A stretch of 45,431 nucleotides of DNA from Bacteroides sp. (GCF_029057325.1 NZ_JAICZW010000131.1:1-45431), one strand, 5' to 3'; shown: positions 29,350 to 39,708, counted from the first letter of the stretch. Notes: generated by a model not told the origin, from the sequence alone. Made by a program: numbers and translations.

Positions 29350-29838
29350 ATGAAAAAGATGATTGCAATATGCCTGCTGCTCGCCGCCATACAGACAGCG
29401 TGGGCTATCGACGCCAAACAAGTGTTCAATGAATTCAAGGAAGCCCGGAACGCCGAATACGTCTCCATTCCACGGTTCCTGATGAAACTGGGAATGATGT
29501 TCGTCGATAAGGATGAAGTCGCCGAGGCAGGGCAGCTGATGAACAGCGTCCACTCCATGAAGGTGCTCGACCTGGAAAGATGCAGCGACAGCGTGAAGCA
29601 GAAGTTCATGAAACGCATCAACGCCCTCAAAGATGACCAGTACGAAACCCTGATGCGCGTCAGCGATGCAGACGACAAGGTAAAAATACTGATTCGCGAA
29701 GAGAAAGAGAGCATCAAAGAAATACTCATTGTATGCAGCGGCTCCGCAGACTGCGCACTCATACAGTTCAAAGGCAACTTCAAGGAGAGCGACATCGAAG
29801 CCTTAGTGGAACAAGCGGAAAAACAAAGGAAAGAATGA
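29350..29838 (+). CDS. DUF4252 exported protein (first copy)
   Basis: This 162-residue protein has a clear signal peptide (MKKMIAICLLLAAIQTAWA) and the DUF4252 pattern: an N-terminal segment around VFNEFKEARNAEYVSI, an alpha/beta body with ILIREEKESIKEILIVCSG, and the charged C terminus. The biochemical role of DUF4252 is unknown. Its stop codon overlaps the ECF sigma start (ATGA), so the two are translationally coupled, suggesting it is a target or a sensor partner of the sigma system. A second DUF4252 gene ends the operon. Confidence 0.85.
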   Translation: MKKMIAICLLLAAIQTAWAIDAKQVFNEFKEARNAEYVSIPRFLMKLGMMFVDKDEVAEAGQLMNSVHSMKVLDLERCSDSVKQKFMKRINALKDDQYETLMRVSDADDKVKILIREEKESIKEILIVCSGSADCALIQFKGNFKESDIEALVEQAEKQRKE

Positions 29839-30347
29839 ACGCCGACGAATTCAAACAGGCCTTCCTTCCCTTGCACGCACGCTTGTACCGAGCCGCATAC
29901 GCCTTGTTGGGAAATGCCCAGGATGCCGAAGACATGGTGCAGGAGACATACCTGAGGCTGTGGAACAAGCGGGACGAACTGGACATCCGCAGCAATGCCG
30001 CCGCCTACTGCGTGGCCACCGTGCGCAACCTCTGCCTCAACCTGATGCAGACCAAGCGCTACCAATCGGAAGAGCCGCTGCCCGACCACCTTGACCGGAG
30101 CGAGGCCGACAACCCGGAACTGCAACTAGAGAAGCGGGACGAACAGGCACAGCTCAAGGCGCTCATCACCGGCCTGCCCCTGCAACAACGACAGGTGCTG
30201 TGGCTGCGCGATGTCAACGAATGCTCGTTTGAGGAGATAGAACAGGCCACCGGGCTGAACGCCGTCAACATCCGCGTCACCCTCTCGAGGGCACGCAAAA
30301 GAATCAGAGAACAATTCAATCGCATAACCGGAAAAGAAACAAAATAG
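29835..30347 (+). CDS. ECF-type RNA polymerase sigma factor
   Basis: This 170-residue protein has sigma region 2 (LYRAAYALLGNAQDAEDMVQ followed by ETYLRLWNKRDELD, about 16-50), a linker, and region 4 with a helix-turn-helix (ECSFEEIEQATGLNAVNIRV and TLSRARKRI, about 130-162). Such factors direct transcription of a small regulon when released from an anti-sigma factor. The start at 29835 overlaps the upstream DUF4252 stop; the longer open frame back to 29733 lies inside that gene and was rejected. The membrane protein encoded 1 base downstream is the likely anti-sigma factor. Confidence 0.93.
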   Translation: MNADEFKQAFLPLHARLYRAAYALLGNAQDAEDMVQETYLRLWNKRDELDIRSNAAAYCVATVRNLCLNLMQTKRYQSEEPLPDHLDRSEADNPELQLEKRDEQAQLKALITGLPLQQRQVLWLRDVNECSFEEIEQATGLNAVNIRVTLSRARKRIREQFNRITGKETK

Positions 30348-30348
30348 A

Positions 30349-30903
30349 ATGATGAGAACAGAAGAACTGAAATCATTACTGGAACGCTACTATCGCGGAG
30401 AAACCACGTTGCCGGAAGAACAACTGCTGAAAAGCCTCCTCCTGCAGAACGACGTGCCGGAAGAGCTGGAGGAAGACCGCAAGACCTTCCTCTTCCTTTC
30501 CGACCTGTCCCAACAGGAGACCGCCCTCCCTTCGGGCCTGCAAGAACGCCTCGCGGAAAGCATCAGCCGATGGGAAGCAGCCGACACGCGGCAACCGCGC
30601 CCGAAAGCCGGCAAGCCCGCTTTCCGCCTCACGAGATGGTGCACAGGCATAGCCGCCGCACTGCTCATAGCCACCGGTGCCGGACTGTACATACAGAAAA
30701 CCACCGACCGGCCGCACGACACCTTCGACAACCCGCAACTGGCGTATGTGGAAGCGCAACAAGCCCTGCAACGATTCGCCACGGCCTTGAACAAAGGGCA
30801 AAACCAACTCTCAAAGGCCGAAAGCCAGACACTGCGCATAAAGGAGCAACTGGACAAATGTCGCAACACCCTTGCCGATACCCCCAAAAACCGAAAACCA
30901 TAA
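30349..30903 (+). CDS. Putative anti-sigma factor, single membrane span
   Basis: This 184-residue protein has a cytoplasmic N-terminal helical region starting RTEELKSLLERYYRGETTLPEEQLLKSLL, as seen in proteins paired with ECF factors. One transmembrane helix follows at about residues 103-120 (WCTGIAAALLIATGAGLYI), then a periplasmic segment rich in Gln/Ala/Glu that looks like a coiled coil (about 132-172). It begins one base after the sigma stop, and that position supports the role. It lacks an obvious ZAS zinc motif, so the call rests on topology and context. Confidence 0.72.
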   Translation: MMRTEELKSLLERYYRGETTLPEEQLLKSLLLQNDVPEELEEDRKTFLFLSDLSQQETALPSGLQERLAESISRWEAADTRQPRPKAGKPAFRLTRWCTGIAAALLIATGAGLYIQKTTDRPHDTFDNPQLAYVEAQQALQRFATALNKGQNQLSKAESQTLRIKEQLDKCRNTLADTPKNRKP

Positions 30904-30926
30904 CACTCAAAAAAAACAAACTGATT

Positions 30927-31379
30927 ATGAAAAAAACAATTATCATATCGATAATCGTCCTGCTGGCAAGCGCAGGACTGCATGCACAAGAGAGCTTCTT
31001 CGATAAATTTGCCGACCGCAAAGGAGTCACCTCCGTCTATATCTCCAAAAAGATGTTCAGCATGATGAAGAACATCGACAACGAGGAAATCAACCTTGCC
31101 GGCATAGCCGACAAGATAAACAGCCTGCAAATCCTCTCGTGCGAAAACAAGGCCGTGGCCGACGAACTGCGCAAGGAGACCGCCCACATCCGGCGCGACA
31201 ACGGCTACGAAGAGCTGATGCGCATCAAGGAAGAGAGCGAGCGCGTCACCATCTACACCAAAGAAGGAGCAAAAGAGAACGAATACGTACTGCTGGTTGA
31301 TGAACCGGACGAATTCACCATCATCCTGCTCAACGGCCGGCTCACGTTGGAAGAGATTCAAGGGGTCGTAAAGCACTGA
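30927..31379 (+). CDS. DUF4252 exported protein (second copy)
   Basis: This 150-residue protein has a signal peptide (MKKTIIISIIVLLASAGLHAQ), then SFFDKFADRKGVTSVYISKKMFSMM, the characteristic DUF4252 N-terminal stretch, and a C-terminal part ending in LNGRLTLEEIQGVVKH. It is related to the first gene of the operon only at family level. Start 30927 was chosen for the signal peptide; the open frame extends upstream inside the anti-sigma gene. Function is unknown. An 8-bp repeat array starts 35 bases after its stop. Confidence 0.85.
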   Translation: MKKTIIISIIVLLASAGLHAQESFFDKFADRKGVTSVYISKKMFSMMKNIDNEEINLAGIADKINSLQILSCENKAVADELRKETAHIRRDNGYEELMRIKEESERVTIYTKEGAKENEYVLLVDEPDEFTIILLNGRLTLEEIQGVVKH

Positions 31380-31413
31380 CCCATGTTCCGCAAGTTCTTG
31401 AACTTGCTTTCAG

Positions 31414-31550
31414 TGAACAAGTTGACAAGGGTGCAAGGAAAAGCGGTTCGGATTCCGACCGATATCCCATTCGCAAAAAAGCAGACAGAAGGGCCTTGCA
31501 CACTTGTTCACTTGTTTACTCGTACACTTGTTTATTTGTACACTTGTTAC
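31414..31550. repeat. 8-bp tandem arrays in inverted orientation
   Basis: Seven 8-bp units of consensus CTTGTWYA run from 31495 to 31550. Three units of the reverse complement (TGAACAAG, TTGACAAG, GGTGCAAG) lie at 31414-31437. The two sets can pair: GTGAACAAGT plus GTGCAAGG on the left match the complement of 31494-31511, with one 8-base unit bulged out. It lies between the DUF4252 operon and pckA. An 89-codon open frame covers it but looks accidental. Confidence 0.8.
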
Positions 31551-31664
31551 GTCAATACCCCCAATTTGCAACATTCAGTTAGCAGATATTGTTACCGTAT
31601 TATAAAAGGTTTCTTATTGCAGAAAAATTTCTCTAATAGAGCTTTTCTTTAAAAAGTAAAGTAT

Positions 31665-31672
31665 TACTTTTG
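31665..31672 (+). promoter_or_regulatory. -7 box of pckA
   Basis: TACTTTTG matches TAnnTTTG, predicting a start near 31679 and a leader of about 120 bases. A small perfect hairpin (GACAAG-gga-CTTGTC, 31682-31696) would stand at the very 5' end of the mRNA. Confidence 0.6.
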
Positions 31673-31800
31673 TAAGCGAAAGACAAGGGACTTGTCGGAA
31701 ATAGAGGAGAAAAACTTTTCCGTTCCCGCTTTCCCCTTGCCAATTAAAGGTTAGAAAGAGATTATAAACCAAATACCAACATTTTAAATCATTAAAAAAA

Positions 31801-33408
<1,608 letters not shown>

Positions 33409-33430
33409 ACCCTATCGATTGATTACATGC

Positions 33431-33464
33431 AAGGCGGCTCCCGTTTCGGGAGCCGCCTTTTTTT
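33431..33464 (+). terminator. Terminator of pckA
   Basis: A perfect 12-bp GC-rich stem (33431-33442 with 33448-33459) with a 5-base loop runs straight into a seven-T tract, 22 bases after the stop. Confidence 0.96.
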
Positions 33465-33495
33465 ATCTATATTCGAAATTGGAAGAATTCATGTA

Positions 33496-33515
33496 CTAAG
33501 TTCTGCAGGAACTTA
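33496..33515. repeat. Left inverted repeat of a possible invertible segment
   Basis: CTAAGTTCTGCAGGAACTTA is matched by the reverse complement of 34426-34446 with one mismatch and no gaps; in direct orientation two gaps are needed. The site is itself nearly palindromic around CTGCAG. It lies 32 bases after the pckA terminator. Confidence 0.7.
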
Positions 33516-33568
33516 TTCTTTCGCCTGCCGTATTAGGATGAGATGGTGGGGCATGGCATTCTTTCATG

Positions 33569-33585
33569 TAACAAATTATTTGTTA
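33569..33585. repeat. Perfect 17-base palindrome
   Basis: TAACAAAT-T-ATTTGTTA reads the same on both strands about one central base. It lies just inside the left inverted repeat and could be a protein-binding dyad; no function is shown. Confidence 0.5.
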
Positions 33586-33962
33586 TGAATAGCGGCTGTT
33601 CCACTAAGGCGCTTCACTATACGATTGAAGAATGATATTTGTTGTTTGTTTATAATCAGTAAGTTATATAAAGTGTATATGCCTGATATAACATCATGAA
33701 GAGCGCTCTGTCTGTCTTCCGTCCGACACCGGCAATGCTCAGACTCATCCCACACAAAACGTAAATAACGCGAGTTCGATATAAACGATATCGTTGTTCG
33801 TTTACCGTATGACCGTATGCCATCACCCCAAATGTCGAAAGATTCAAATGCTTTATTATTAAAATATCTGTACAAAAAAAGAATGATTTGTTTTTCCTTC
33901 TGTGGAGCCGTCAGGAGACATCGTTCCACACTTCCGTAGTGAGTCTATACTTAGGGTATCTT
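33586..33962. other. AT-rich non-coding stretch, no supported gene
   Basis: Open frames on the minus strand (33576-33929 and an overlapping 63-codon frame) lack recognisable domains. The segment may hold a decayed gene, but nothing can be named. Confidence 0.4.
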
Positions 33963-34028
33963 ATTATACGACTAAGGTACCCTCATTATACGACTAAGGT
34001 ACCCTAAGTATATGACTTAGATACCCCC
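33963..34028. repeat. 22-bp tandem array, three units, upstream of PUL2 susC
   Basis: Units start at 33963, 33985 and 34007. The first two share their first 21 bases; the third is diverged but in register. A looser half-unit in opposite sense (CTTAGGGTATC, 33950-33960) can pair with GGTACCCTAAG at 33998-34008 (one mismatch). The period equals that of the array at 15624-15711, although the sequences differ. Between the array and 34374 I see only AT-rich sequence. Confidence 0.85.
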
Positions 34029-34374
34029 CTGCCAGAAGGTATTCTGAATGGGGGATTGACGTTGAAGGAACGGACGGGGAAATGGTATGGATGGTTCTTT
34101 GAAAAAAACGTTACAAAATAAAAACTGGGATGGGAGGGACGATATTTAAATCCGCAATTGCGGCATATTGCTTTTCTGAGAAGAAACCTTTCATTGATGT
34201 CAGTTTTGTCAATGACGGGCAACTGATATAGTTTTAAGTTATATCGAATTCACGTTAAATATGTAAAAGAAAATTTTTTTCGGGTGAGTTCCCTATTGAT
34301 TTTCCATATAGCCCATGATAGTTAATCTTTTTTAAAAAAGACACCTTTTGTCGTTTTTTAAAAATAATCGTGCA

Positions 34375-34382
34375 TATATTTG
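34375..34382 (+). promoter_or_regulatory. -7 box facing PUL2 susC, inside the inverted-repeat segment
   Basis: TATATTTG matches TAnnTTTG and points to susC, giving a start near 34389 and a leader of about 205 bases. It lies 44 bases inside the right inverted repeat. A second, weaker box (TAACTTTA, 34461-34468) lies outside the segment. No good -33 element is seen for either. Confidence 0.5.
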
Positions 34383-34425
34383 AAAAGTTTTTGGTATCTA
34401 ATGAAATGTTCTTATAACAATCTTA

Positions 34426-34446
34426 CTAAGTTCCTGCAGGACTTAG
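34426..34446. repeat. Right inverted repeat of a possible invertible segment
   Basis: CTAAGTTCCTGCAGGACTTAG is the partner of 33496-33515. The near-palindrome would also fold alone. It lies 149 bases before the PUL2 susC ATG. Confidence 0.7.
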
Positions 34447-34595
34447 AAGATAAATTCCAATAACTTTAAATTAATAGTAACATTTTTTATTAACCCTAAT
34501 TACAAAAAAATGGAAACATCTTGATGCACACGTGAAAAGTAAACCAGTTTAGCAAAACATTTTTTAAGCAAAACTTTGAATTAGCAAGAAGTATT

Positions 34596-37500
34596 ATGAA
34601 GAAAAAAACACTATTGGTGGCCCTTTTAGGAGGATATTTCCTTGGGACACAAGCAGTAGAAGTTCCTGTTATCAACGAATCAGCCATTGTACAACAAGCA
34701 GGCAAAATACAAGGTACGGTGGTAGATGAGACAGGAGAGCCGATAATCGGCGTAACCATTCAAGTAAAAGGCAAGCCCAATCTGGGCACCATTACCGATG
34801 TTGACGGCAAATTCTCTATCAATGTTTCTCCGAAAGATGTCCTGACAGTTTCGTTCATCGGTTTCGTGACGCAGGAAATCAAAGTGGGAAACCAGACGTT
34901 GCTCAGCATCAAACTGAAAGAAGACAATGAGATGCTGGACGAAGTAGTAGTGACAGCTTTTGGAACAGGACAGAAAAAGGAGAGTGTGGTAGGCTCCATA
35001 CAGACCGTACGCCCTTCGGACCTGAAAGTACCGTCGTCCAACTTGTCCAACTCTTTTGCCGGCCGTCTCTCCGGTGTGATTGCCTACCAGCGTAGCGGAC
35101 AGCCGGGCAGCAACGGCTCCGATTTCTACATTCGCGGTATCTCCACCCTGAGTGGTATGACCTCACCGCTGATTATTCTGGACGGTGTGGAAGTCAGCTC
35201 CGCCGACCTCAATGCTCTCGACCCTGAAATCATCGAAGGGTTCTCTATCCTGAAAGACGCTACGGCCACGGCCATGTATGGTACGCGCGGTGCAAACGGT
35301 GTCATGATTGTCACCACCAAAAGCGGTGCGGACACGGAAAAGCCCATCATTGGCGTACGCGTGGAAACAAACATCACTACCCCAACCAAGATTCCAAGTT
35401 TTGTGGACGGATACCGCTACATGGAACTCTACAATGAAGCCGTAACCAGCGAACAGACCGGAAATATCCTGTACACGCAAGAGCAGATTAACAATACGCG
35501 CAATGGCGTGAATCCCTATATCTGGCCGAATGTAGATTGGTACGGATCACTATTCAACGATTTGGCTTTCAACCAAAAAGCCAACTTCAACATTCGTGGT
35601 GGTACGAAAAAGATTACTTACTTCATGAACGTAGGCGTGAACCACGAAACCGGTATGCTGAAAAACGAAGCATCCAAGTATTTCTCCTACAAGAACAATA
35701 TTGACTTGATGAAATATACTTTCCAAAACAATATTGACTTCCACATGTCCAAAAGTTCTACTATCTCCTTGCACCTGAACGTACAGCTGAACGACCTGAC
35801 ACAACCGAACACCTCCGTGGGCAACTTGTATGGAGCCGTGATGAACTCGAATCCGGTGGACTTCCCCATCGCCTATCCGGCAGATGGAGTGAACAACTGG
35901 GTGTACTGGGGTGCATACGCCGGCGGCAACGACCAGGGAGCGGTGAATCCCATGGCAAGTTTGACCAATGGTTATCAGGACATCTTCGAGAGCACCGTGA
36001 TGGCGAATATCGACTTTGAACAGAAACTGGATTTCCTGCTGAAAGGACTTCGTTTCAAAGCCTTGTTCTCCTTCAAGAATTATAACAAGACCACCACTTC
36101 CCGCAGCCAAGGCATCAACCGCTATACGCTGACAGGATATGAGCAGAATCCGGACGGTACTTACAACCTGGTAATCTCTCCGTTCGGTTCATCCAATCCG
36201 ACCAAACCGGTGCTGAGCACTTCGTCATCAGTAGCCGGAGACCGCCGTATCTATTTTCAGTCATACTTAGACTATAATCAGAAATTCGGCGACCATAATG
36301 TCAGCGGAATGGCATTGTGGAACATCGACCAATACGACAACAACGCACCGGGTGACCTGGTAGCCTCCCTTCCTCGTCGCAAAATGGGTTTCGCCGGACG
36401 ATTGTCATACGATTATGGCGGCCGCTACCTGATGGAAGTGAATGCCGGTTACAACGGTTCCGAGAACTTCGCCAAGGGTCATAAATGGGGCTTCTTTCCG
36501 TCAGTGGCCGTGGGCTGGAACGTCAGCCAAGAAAGCTTCTTCGAACCGATGAAAGATATTATCTCCAGCTTGAAGCTCCGCGCTTCATACGGTCTGGTGG
36601 GTAATGACCAGCTACTGGATTCAAGTGGGGCAATCATCCGCTTCATCTATATGTCGGACATCACGCTGCAGAGCAGTGGGGCCAGCTTCACCACCGGCGA
36701 CAAGCAGCAGACAACCCTGAACGGTCCTGTATATACACGCTATCAGAACAATGACCTGACTTGGGAAGTGGGTGAAAAGCTGAACGTGGGCTTCGACATG
36801 CAGCTGTTCAATTCACTGAATATCAACATGGACATCTTCCGGGAGATTCGCCGGGACATTTTCCAGCAACGCTACTCCATCCCCAACTACCTCGGTACGG
36901 CAAGCACTGCCGTTTACGGTAACTTGGCGAAGGTAAAAAACAGCGGTTTCGACCTGTCGATAGACTATGGAAAGCAGTTCAACAAAGACCTTGCCATCCA
37001 GTTCAAAGGTACGTTTACCTACGCACACAACAAGATTCTGGAGTATGACGAAGCACCGGGCGTGCGTCCCGCACTTTCAAACATCGGCAAGAAACTGAAC
37101 ACCATCTACGGTTACGTCTCCAACGGATTATATATAGACAGGGCAGACATCGAAAACAGCCCGACCTCCACACTGGGCAATATCGCCATCGCACCGGGTG
37201 ACATCAAGTATCTGGACCAACCCGACAAAGACGGCAATTATGACGGGAAAATTACCAGCGACGACCGTGTCGCCATGGGATATCCTACAGTACCGGAAAT
37301 AGTCTATGGCTTCGGTCCCTCTATCTCTTATAAGAACTGGGACTTCTCATTCTTCTTCCAGGGAGTGGCGCATACCTCACTGATGATGTCCGGCTTCGCG
37401 CCTTTCGGAACCCAATACAACCGCAATGTATTGTCTTGGATTGCCGACGACTATTGGTCCGAGACCAACCAAAACCCGAATGCCAGCTATCCGCGTCTGA

Positions 37501-37745
37501 CCAAGAATGACAACAACCACAACACACAGTCGTCTGACTACTGGTTGCGCAACGGCGCTTTCCTGAAACTGAAAAATGCGGAGATAGGCTACACCTACAA
37601 GAAAGCCAGATTCTACATCAGCGGCATCAACCTGCTGACATTCTCTCCGTTTAAGCTTTGGGACCCGGAAATGGGTGGAGGAAAAGGCTTGAGCTATCCT
37701 ACACAGCGTACTTTCAACGTAGGTTTCCAATTGTCATTTAAATAA
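34596..37745 (+). CDS. susC: SusC/RagA-family TonB-dependent importer (PUL2)
   Basis: This 1049-residue protein has an N-terminal signal, then a carboxypeptidase-regulatory-like domain (IQGTVVDETGEPIIGVTI, TDVDGKFSINV, about 38-108). The TonB box region is EVVVTAFGTGQKK, and the plug contains FYIRGISTLSG, LIILDGVEV and AMYGTRGANGVMIVTTKSG. The barrel ends in NVGFQLSFK. There is no STN domain, so control by an ECF/anti-sigma relay is unlikely. It is followed 19 bases later by susD. The short segment before the regulatory domain (VEVPVINESAIVQQAGK) is not typical. Its upstream DNA is unusually repeat-rich. Confidence 0.96.
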   Translation: MKKKTLLVALLGGYFLGTQAVEVPVINESAIVQQAGKIQGTVVDETGEPIIGVTIQVKGKPNLGTITDVDGKFSINVSPKDVLTVSFIGFVTQEIKVGNQTLLSIKLKEDNEMLDEVVVTAFGTGQKKESVVGSIQTVRPSDLKVPSSNLSNSFAGRLSGVIAYQRSGQPGSNGSDFYIRGISTLSGMTSPLIILDGVEVSSADLNALDPEIIEGFSILKDATATAMYGTRGANGVMIVTTKSGADTEKPIIGVRVETNITTPTKIPSFVDGYRYMELYNEAVTSEQTGNILYTQEQINNTRNGVNPYIWPNVDWYGSLFNDLAFNQKANFNIRGGTKKITYFMNVGVNHETGMLKNEASKYFSYKNNIDLMKYTFQNNIDFHMSKSSTISLHLNVQLNDLTQPNTSVGNLYGAVMNSNPVDFPIAYPADGVNNWVYWGAYAGGNDQGAVNPMASLTNGYQDIFESTVMANIDFEQKLDFLLKGLRFKALFSFKNYNKTTTSRSQGINRYTLTGYEQNPDGTYNLVISPFGSSNPTKPVLSTSSSVAGDRRIYFQSYLDYNQKFGDHNVSGMALWNIDQYDNNAPGDLVASLPRRKMGFAGRLSYDYGGRYLMEVNAGYNGSENFAKGHKWGFFPSVAVGWNVSQESFFEPMKDIISSLKLRASYGLVGNDQLLDSSGAIIRFIYMSDITLQSSGASFTTGDKQQTTLNGPVYTRYQNNDLTWEVGEKLNVGFDMQLFNSLNINMDIFREIRRDIFQQRYSIPNYLGTASTAVYGNLAKVKNSGFDLSIDYGKQFNKDLAIQFKGTFTYAHNKILEYDEAPGVRPALSNIGKKLNTIYGYVSNGLYIDRADIENSPTSTLGNIAIAPGDIKYLDQPDKDGNYDGKITSDDRVAMGYPTVPEIVYGFGPSISYKNWDFSFFFQGVAHTSLMMSGFAPFGTQYNRNVLSWIADDYWSETNQNPNASYPRLTKNDNNHNTQSSDYWLRNGAFLKLKNAEIGYTYKKARFYISGINLLTFSPFKLWDPEMGGGKGLSYPTQRTFNVGFQLSFK

Positions 37746-37764
37746 CCTGATAAAACGAACAGAT

Positions 37765-39687
37765 ATGAAAAAGTTCTATAAAATATTTATCGTAATGGCG
37801 TGCTCGCTATTAGGCGTTTTGTCTTCTTGCAACTATCTGGACGTGGTTCCCGATGAAAAAGCGACAGAAAAAGATGCGTTTGAAGACAAGGAAGCGGCCC
37901 GGCGTTTCATCTATTCATGCTACGCCTATATCCCTAACCCAAGAAACGGCACCAGTTCCCTCGACCTTTTCACTTCCGACGAAGTGGTAACGGCATTTGA
38001 GCACGAAACATTTGCAGCTTTTCCGAAAGGAAACTATTCCGCTTCCAATCCGGTCATCTCTTATTGGAACTCTCTGTTCCAAGGCATCAAGCAGTGCTAC
38101 ATCCTGCTGAACAACATTGACAATGTGCCTGCACTGGAAGCATCCGTCAAGGCTGATTACATCGCTCAGGCCAAGTTCCTGATAGGCTACTACCACTTCC
38201 TGCTGATTCGCAGCTATGGCCCGGTCATCTTGGTGAAGGAAGAGCCCTTGCTGACTACGCCCGCCGACCAGTATGCTGCCCGTTCTTCCTATGACGAATG
38301 CGTGGATTATGTATGCCGGATATTGGACGAATCAGCAGAAGGACTGCCTGCCACCCGTGTCAACGAGCATTACGGGTTGGCCACCAGCGTGGCTGCCAAG
38401 TCCATCAAAGCCAGAATGTTATTATATGCGGCCTCACCCTTGTTCAACGGAAACAACGAATTCTATGCCAATTTCAAGGATAAGGACGGAAATCCGCTGA
38501 TGCCTCTCACATACGATGCCGGCAAATGGCAGAAAGCCAAAAGCGCATACGAAGAAGCCATCCGCCTGGCAGAATCTGCCGGATATGGGCTTTACAAGAC
38601 AACGGATTACATGCTGGACGGCTACGACAACGTAGAGCCGGTGGATCCGGTGCAGCACACACTGCGCTACACGGTAATCGAACCGGCCAACAATGAAATA
38701 ATCTGGGCCGATTGCCGTTCGGAGGGTGCTTACAGCATACAGAATAAGTCGCTTCCTTTCTGCAACGGTTCGGCATACAATGGCGTGTCTCCGACACTTA
38801 CCATGCTGAAGCGCTTCTATACAAAGAGAGGATTGCCGATTGATGCAGACCCGGATTTCCCACAAGGCAACAGCATCTACGAATCGACTACCGTAGGTGA
38901 AGAAAATGCAAGTATCGGCGACCCGGACGCGCAGACCATCCGGTTCAACCTGAATCGTGAACCCCGTTTCTACGCTTGGGTGGCTTTCCAAGGAGGTTTT
39001 TATGAGATAATGAGCGCCACAGACGGTAACGGTGCCTATGACAACGATGCAAGCTACCAGAAATACAACCAGGCAGTCAACCAAGGCAAGCTGGTCTGCG
39101 ACTTCGTAATTGGTGGCAACACCTCACGTCAGCCAACAGGGAGCACGTTGCGCACGAACAACTATTCTCCCACCGGCTACCTGAACAAGAAAGGCGTAGT
39201 GCCGGGTTATAATGTACGCACAGCCTTATATAATCCCCCGTTCTATCCATGGCCGGTAATCCGTCTGTCGGAGCTCTATTTGGGATATGCCGAAGCTTGT
39301 GTGGAATGCAATGAGTTGCCCACAGCGAAAATTTATCTGAACAAGATTCGCGAACGCGCCGGCATACCTGACGTGGAGACTTCTTGGAACGGTATCGCCA
39401 CATTGGATCAAAACAAGATGCGTGAGATTGTCCGTCAGGAGCGTACCATCGAATTTTATCTGGAGAACCACACTTTCTGGGACTTGCGCCGCTGGAAGGA
39501 TGCAGAACGTCACTTCGGCGTAAAGGCAAAAGGCATGAACATTCTTGGTACGAACATTGATGAGTTTGCACAAGAAACAGAAGTAACTTTTGAGCGTAAG
39601 TTCGAAAGCCCGACTCAATACCTGATGCCTATCCCCGTGACAGATGTCAACCGAAATCAGAATTTGGTTCAGAACCCTGGTTATTAA
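37765..39687 (+). CDS. susD: SusD/RagB-family surface glycan-binding lipoprotein (PUL2)
   Basis: This 640-residue lipoprotein has a lipobox at GVLSSC (Cys22) followed by NYLDVVPDEKATEKDAF, the standard SusD opening. Family features continue with YWNSLFQGIKQCYILLNNID, the C-terminal PVIRLSELYLGYAEACVECN, REIVRQERTIEFYLENHTFWDLRRWKDAERHF, and the ending NQNLVQNPGY. It would cap the PUL2 SusC barrel. The next gene, a discoidin-type lipoprotein, starts 21 bases later, so the three form one operon. No glycosidase or regulator is encoded beside them in the window. Confidence 0.96.
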   Translation: MKKFYKIFIVMACSLLGVLSSCNYLDVVPDEKATEKDAFEDKEAARRFIYSCYAYIPNPRNGTSSLDLFTSDEVVTAFEHETFAAFPKGNYSASNPVISYWNSLFQGIKQCYILLNNIDNVPALEASVKADYIAQAKFLIGYYHFLLIRSYGPVILVKEEPLLTTPADQYAARSSYDECVDYVCRILDESAEGLPATRVNEHYGLATSVAAKSIKARMLLYAASPLFNGNNEFYANFKDKDGNPLMPLTYDAGKWQKAKSAYEEAIRLAESAGYGLYKTTDYMLDGYDNVEPVDPVQHTLRYTVIEPANNEIIWADCRSEGAYSIQNKSLPFCNGSAYNGVSPTLTMLKRFYTKRGLPIDADPDFPQGNSIYESTTVGEENASIGDPDAQTIRFNLNREPRFYAWVAFQGGFYEIMSATDGNGAYDNDASYQKYNQAVNQGKLVCDFVIGGNTSRQPTGSTLRTNNYSPTGYLNKKGVVPGYNVRTALYNPPFYPWPVIRLSELYLGYAEACVECNELPTAKIYLNKIRERAGIPDVETSWNGIATLDQNKMREIVRQERTIEFYLENHTFWDLRRWKDAERHFGVKAKGMNILGTNIDEFAQETEVTFERKFESPTQYLMPIPVTDVNRNQNLVQNPGY

Positions 39688-39708
39688 CAACAAACAACAA
39701 CAGAAAAA

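Noticed and set aside
29733..29834. Longer start for the ECF sigma factor
   Set aside because: Lies inside the DUF4252 gene; the ATGA overlap at 29835 gives a normal sigma N terminus.
31383..31652. 89-codon open frame after the second DUF4252 gene
   Set aside because: It is mostly translation of the 8-bp repeat array and has no domain features.
33576..33929. 117-codon minus-strand open frame (and overlapping 63-codon frame)
   Set aside because: No recognisable domain, signal or promoter. One overlapping frame faintly recalls a permease helix, but not enough to name even a pseudogene.
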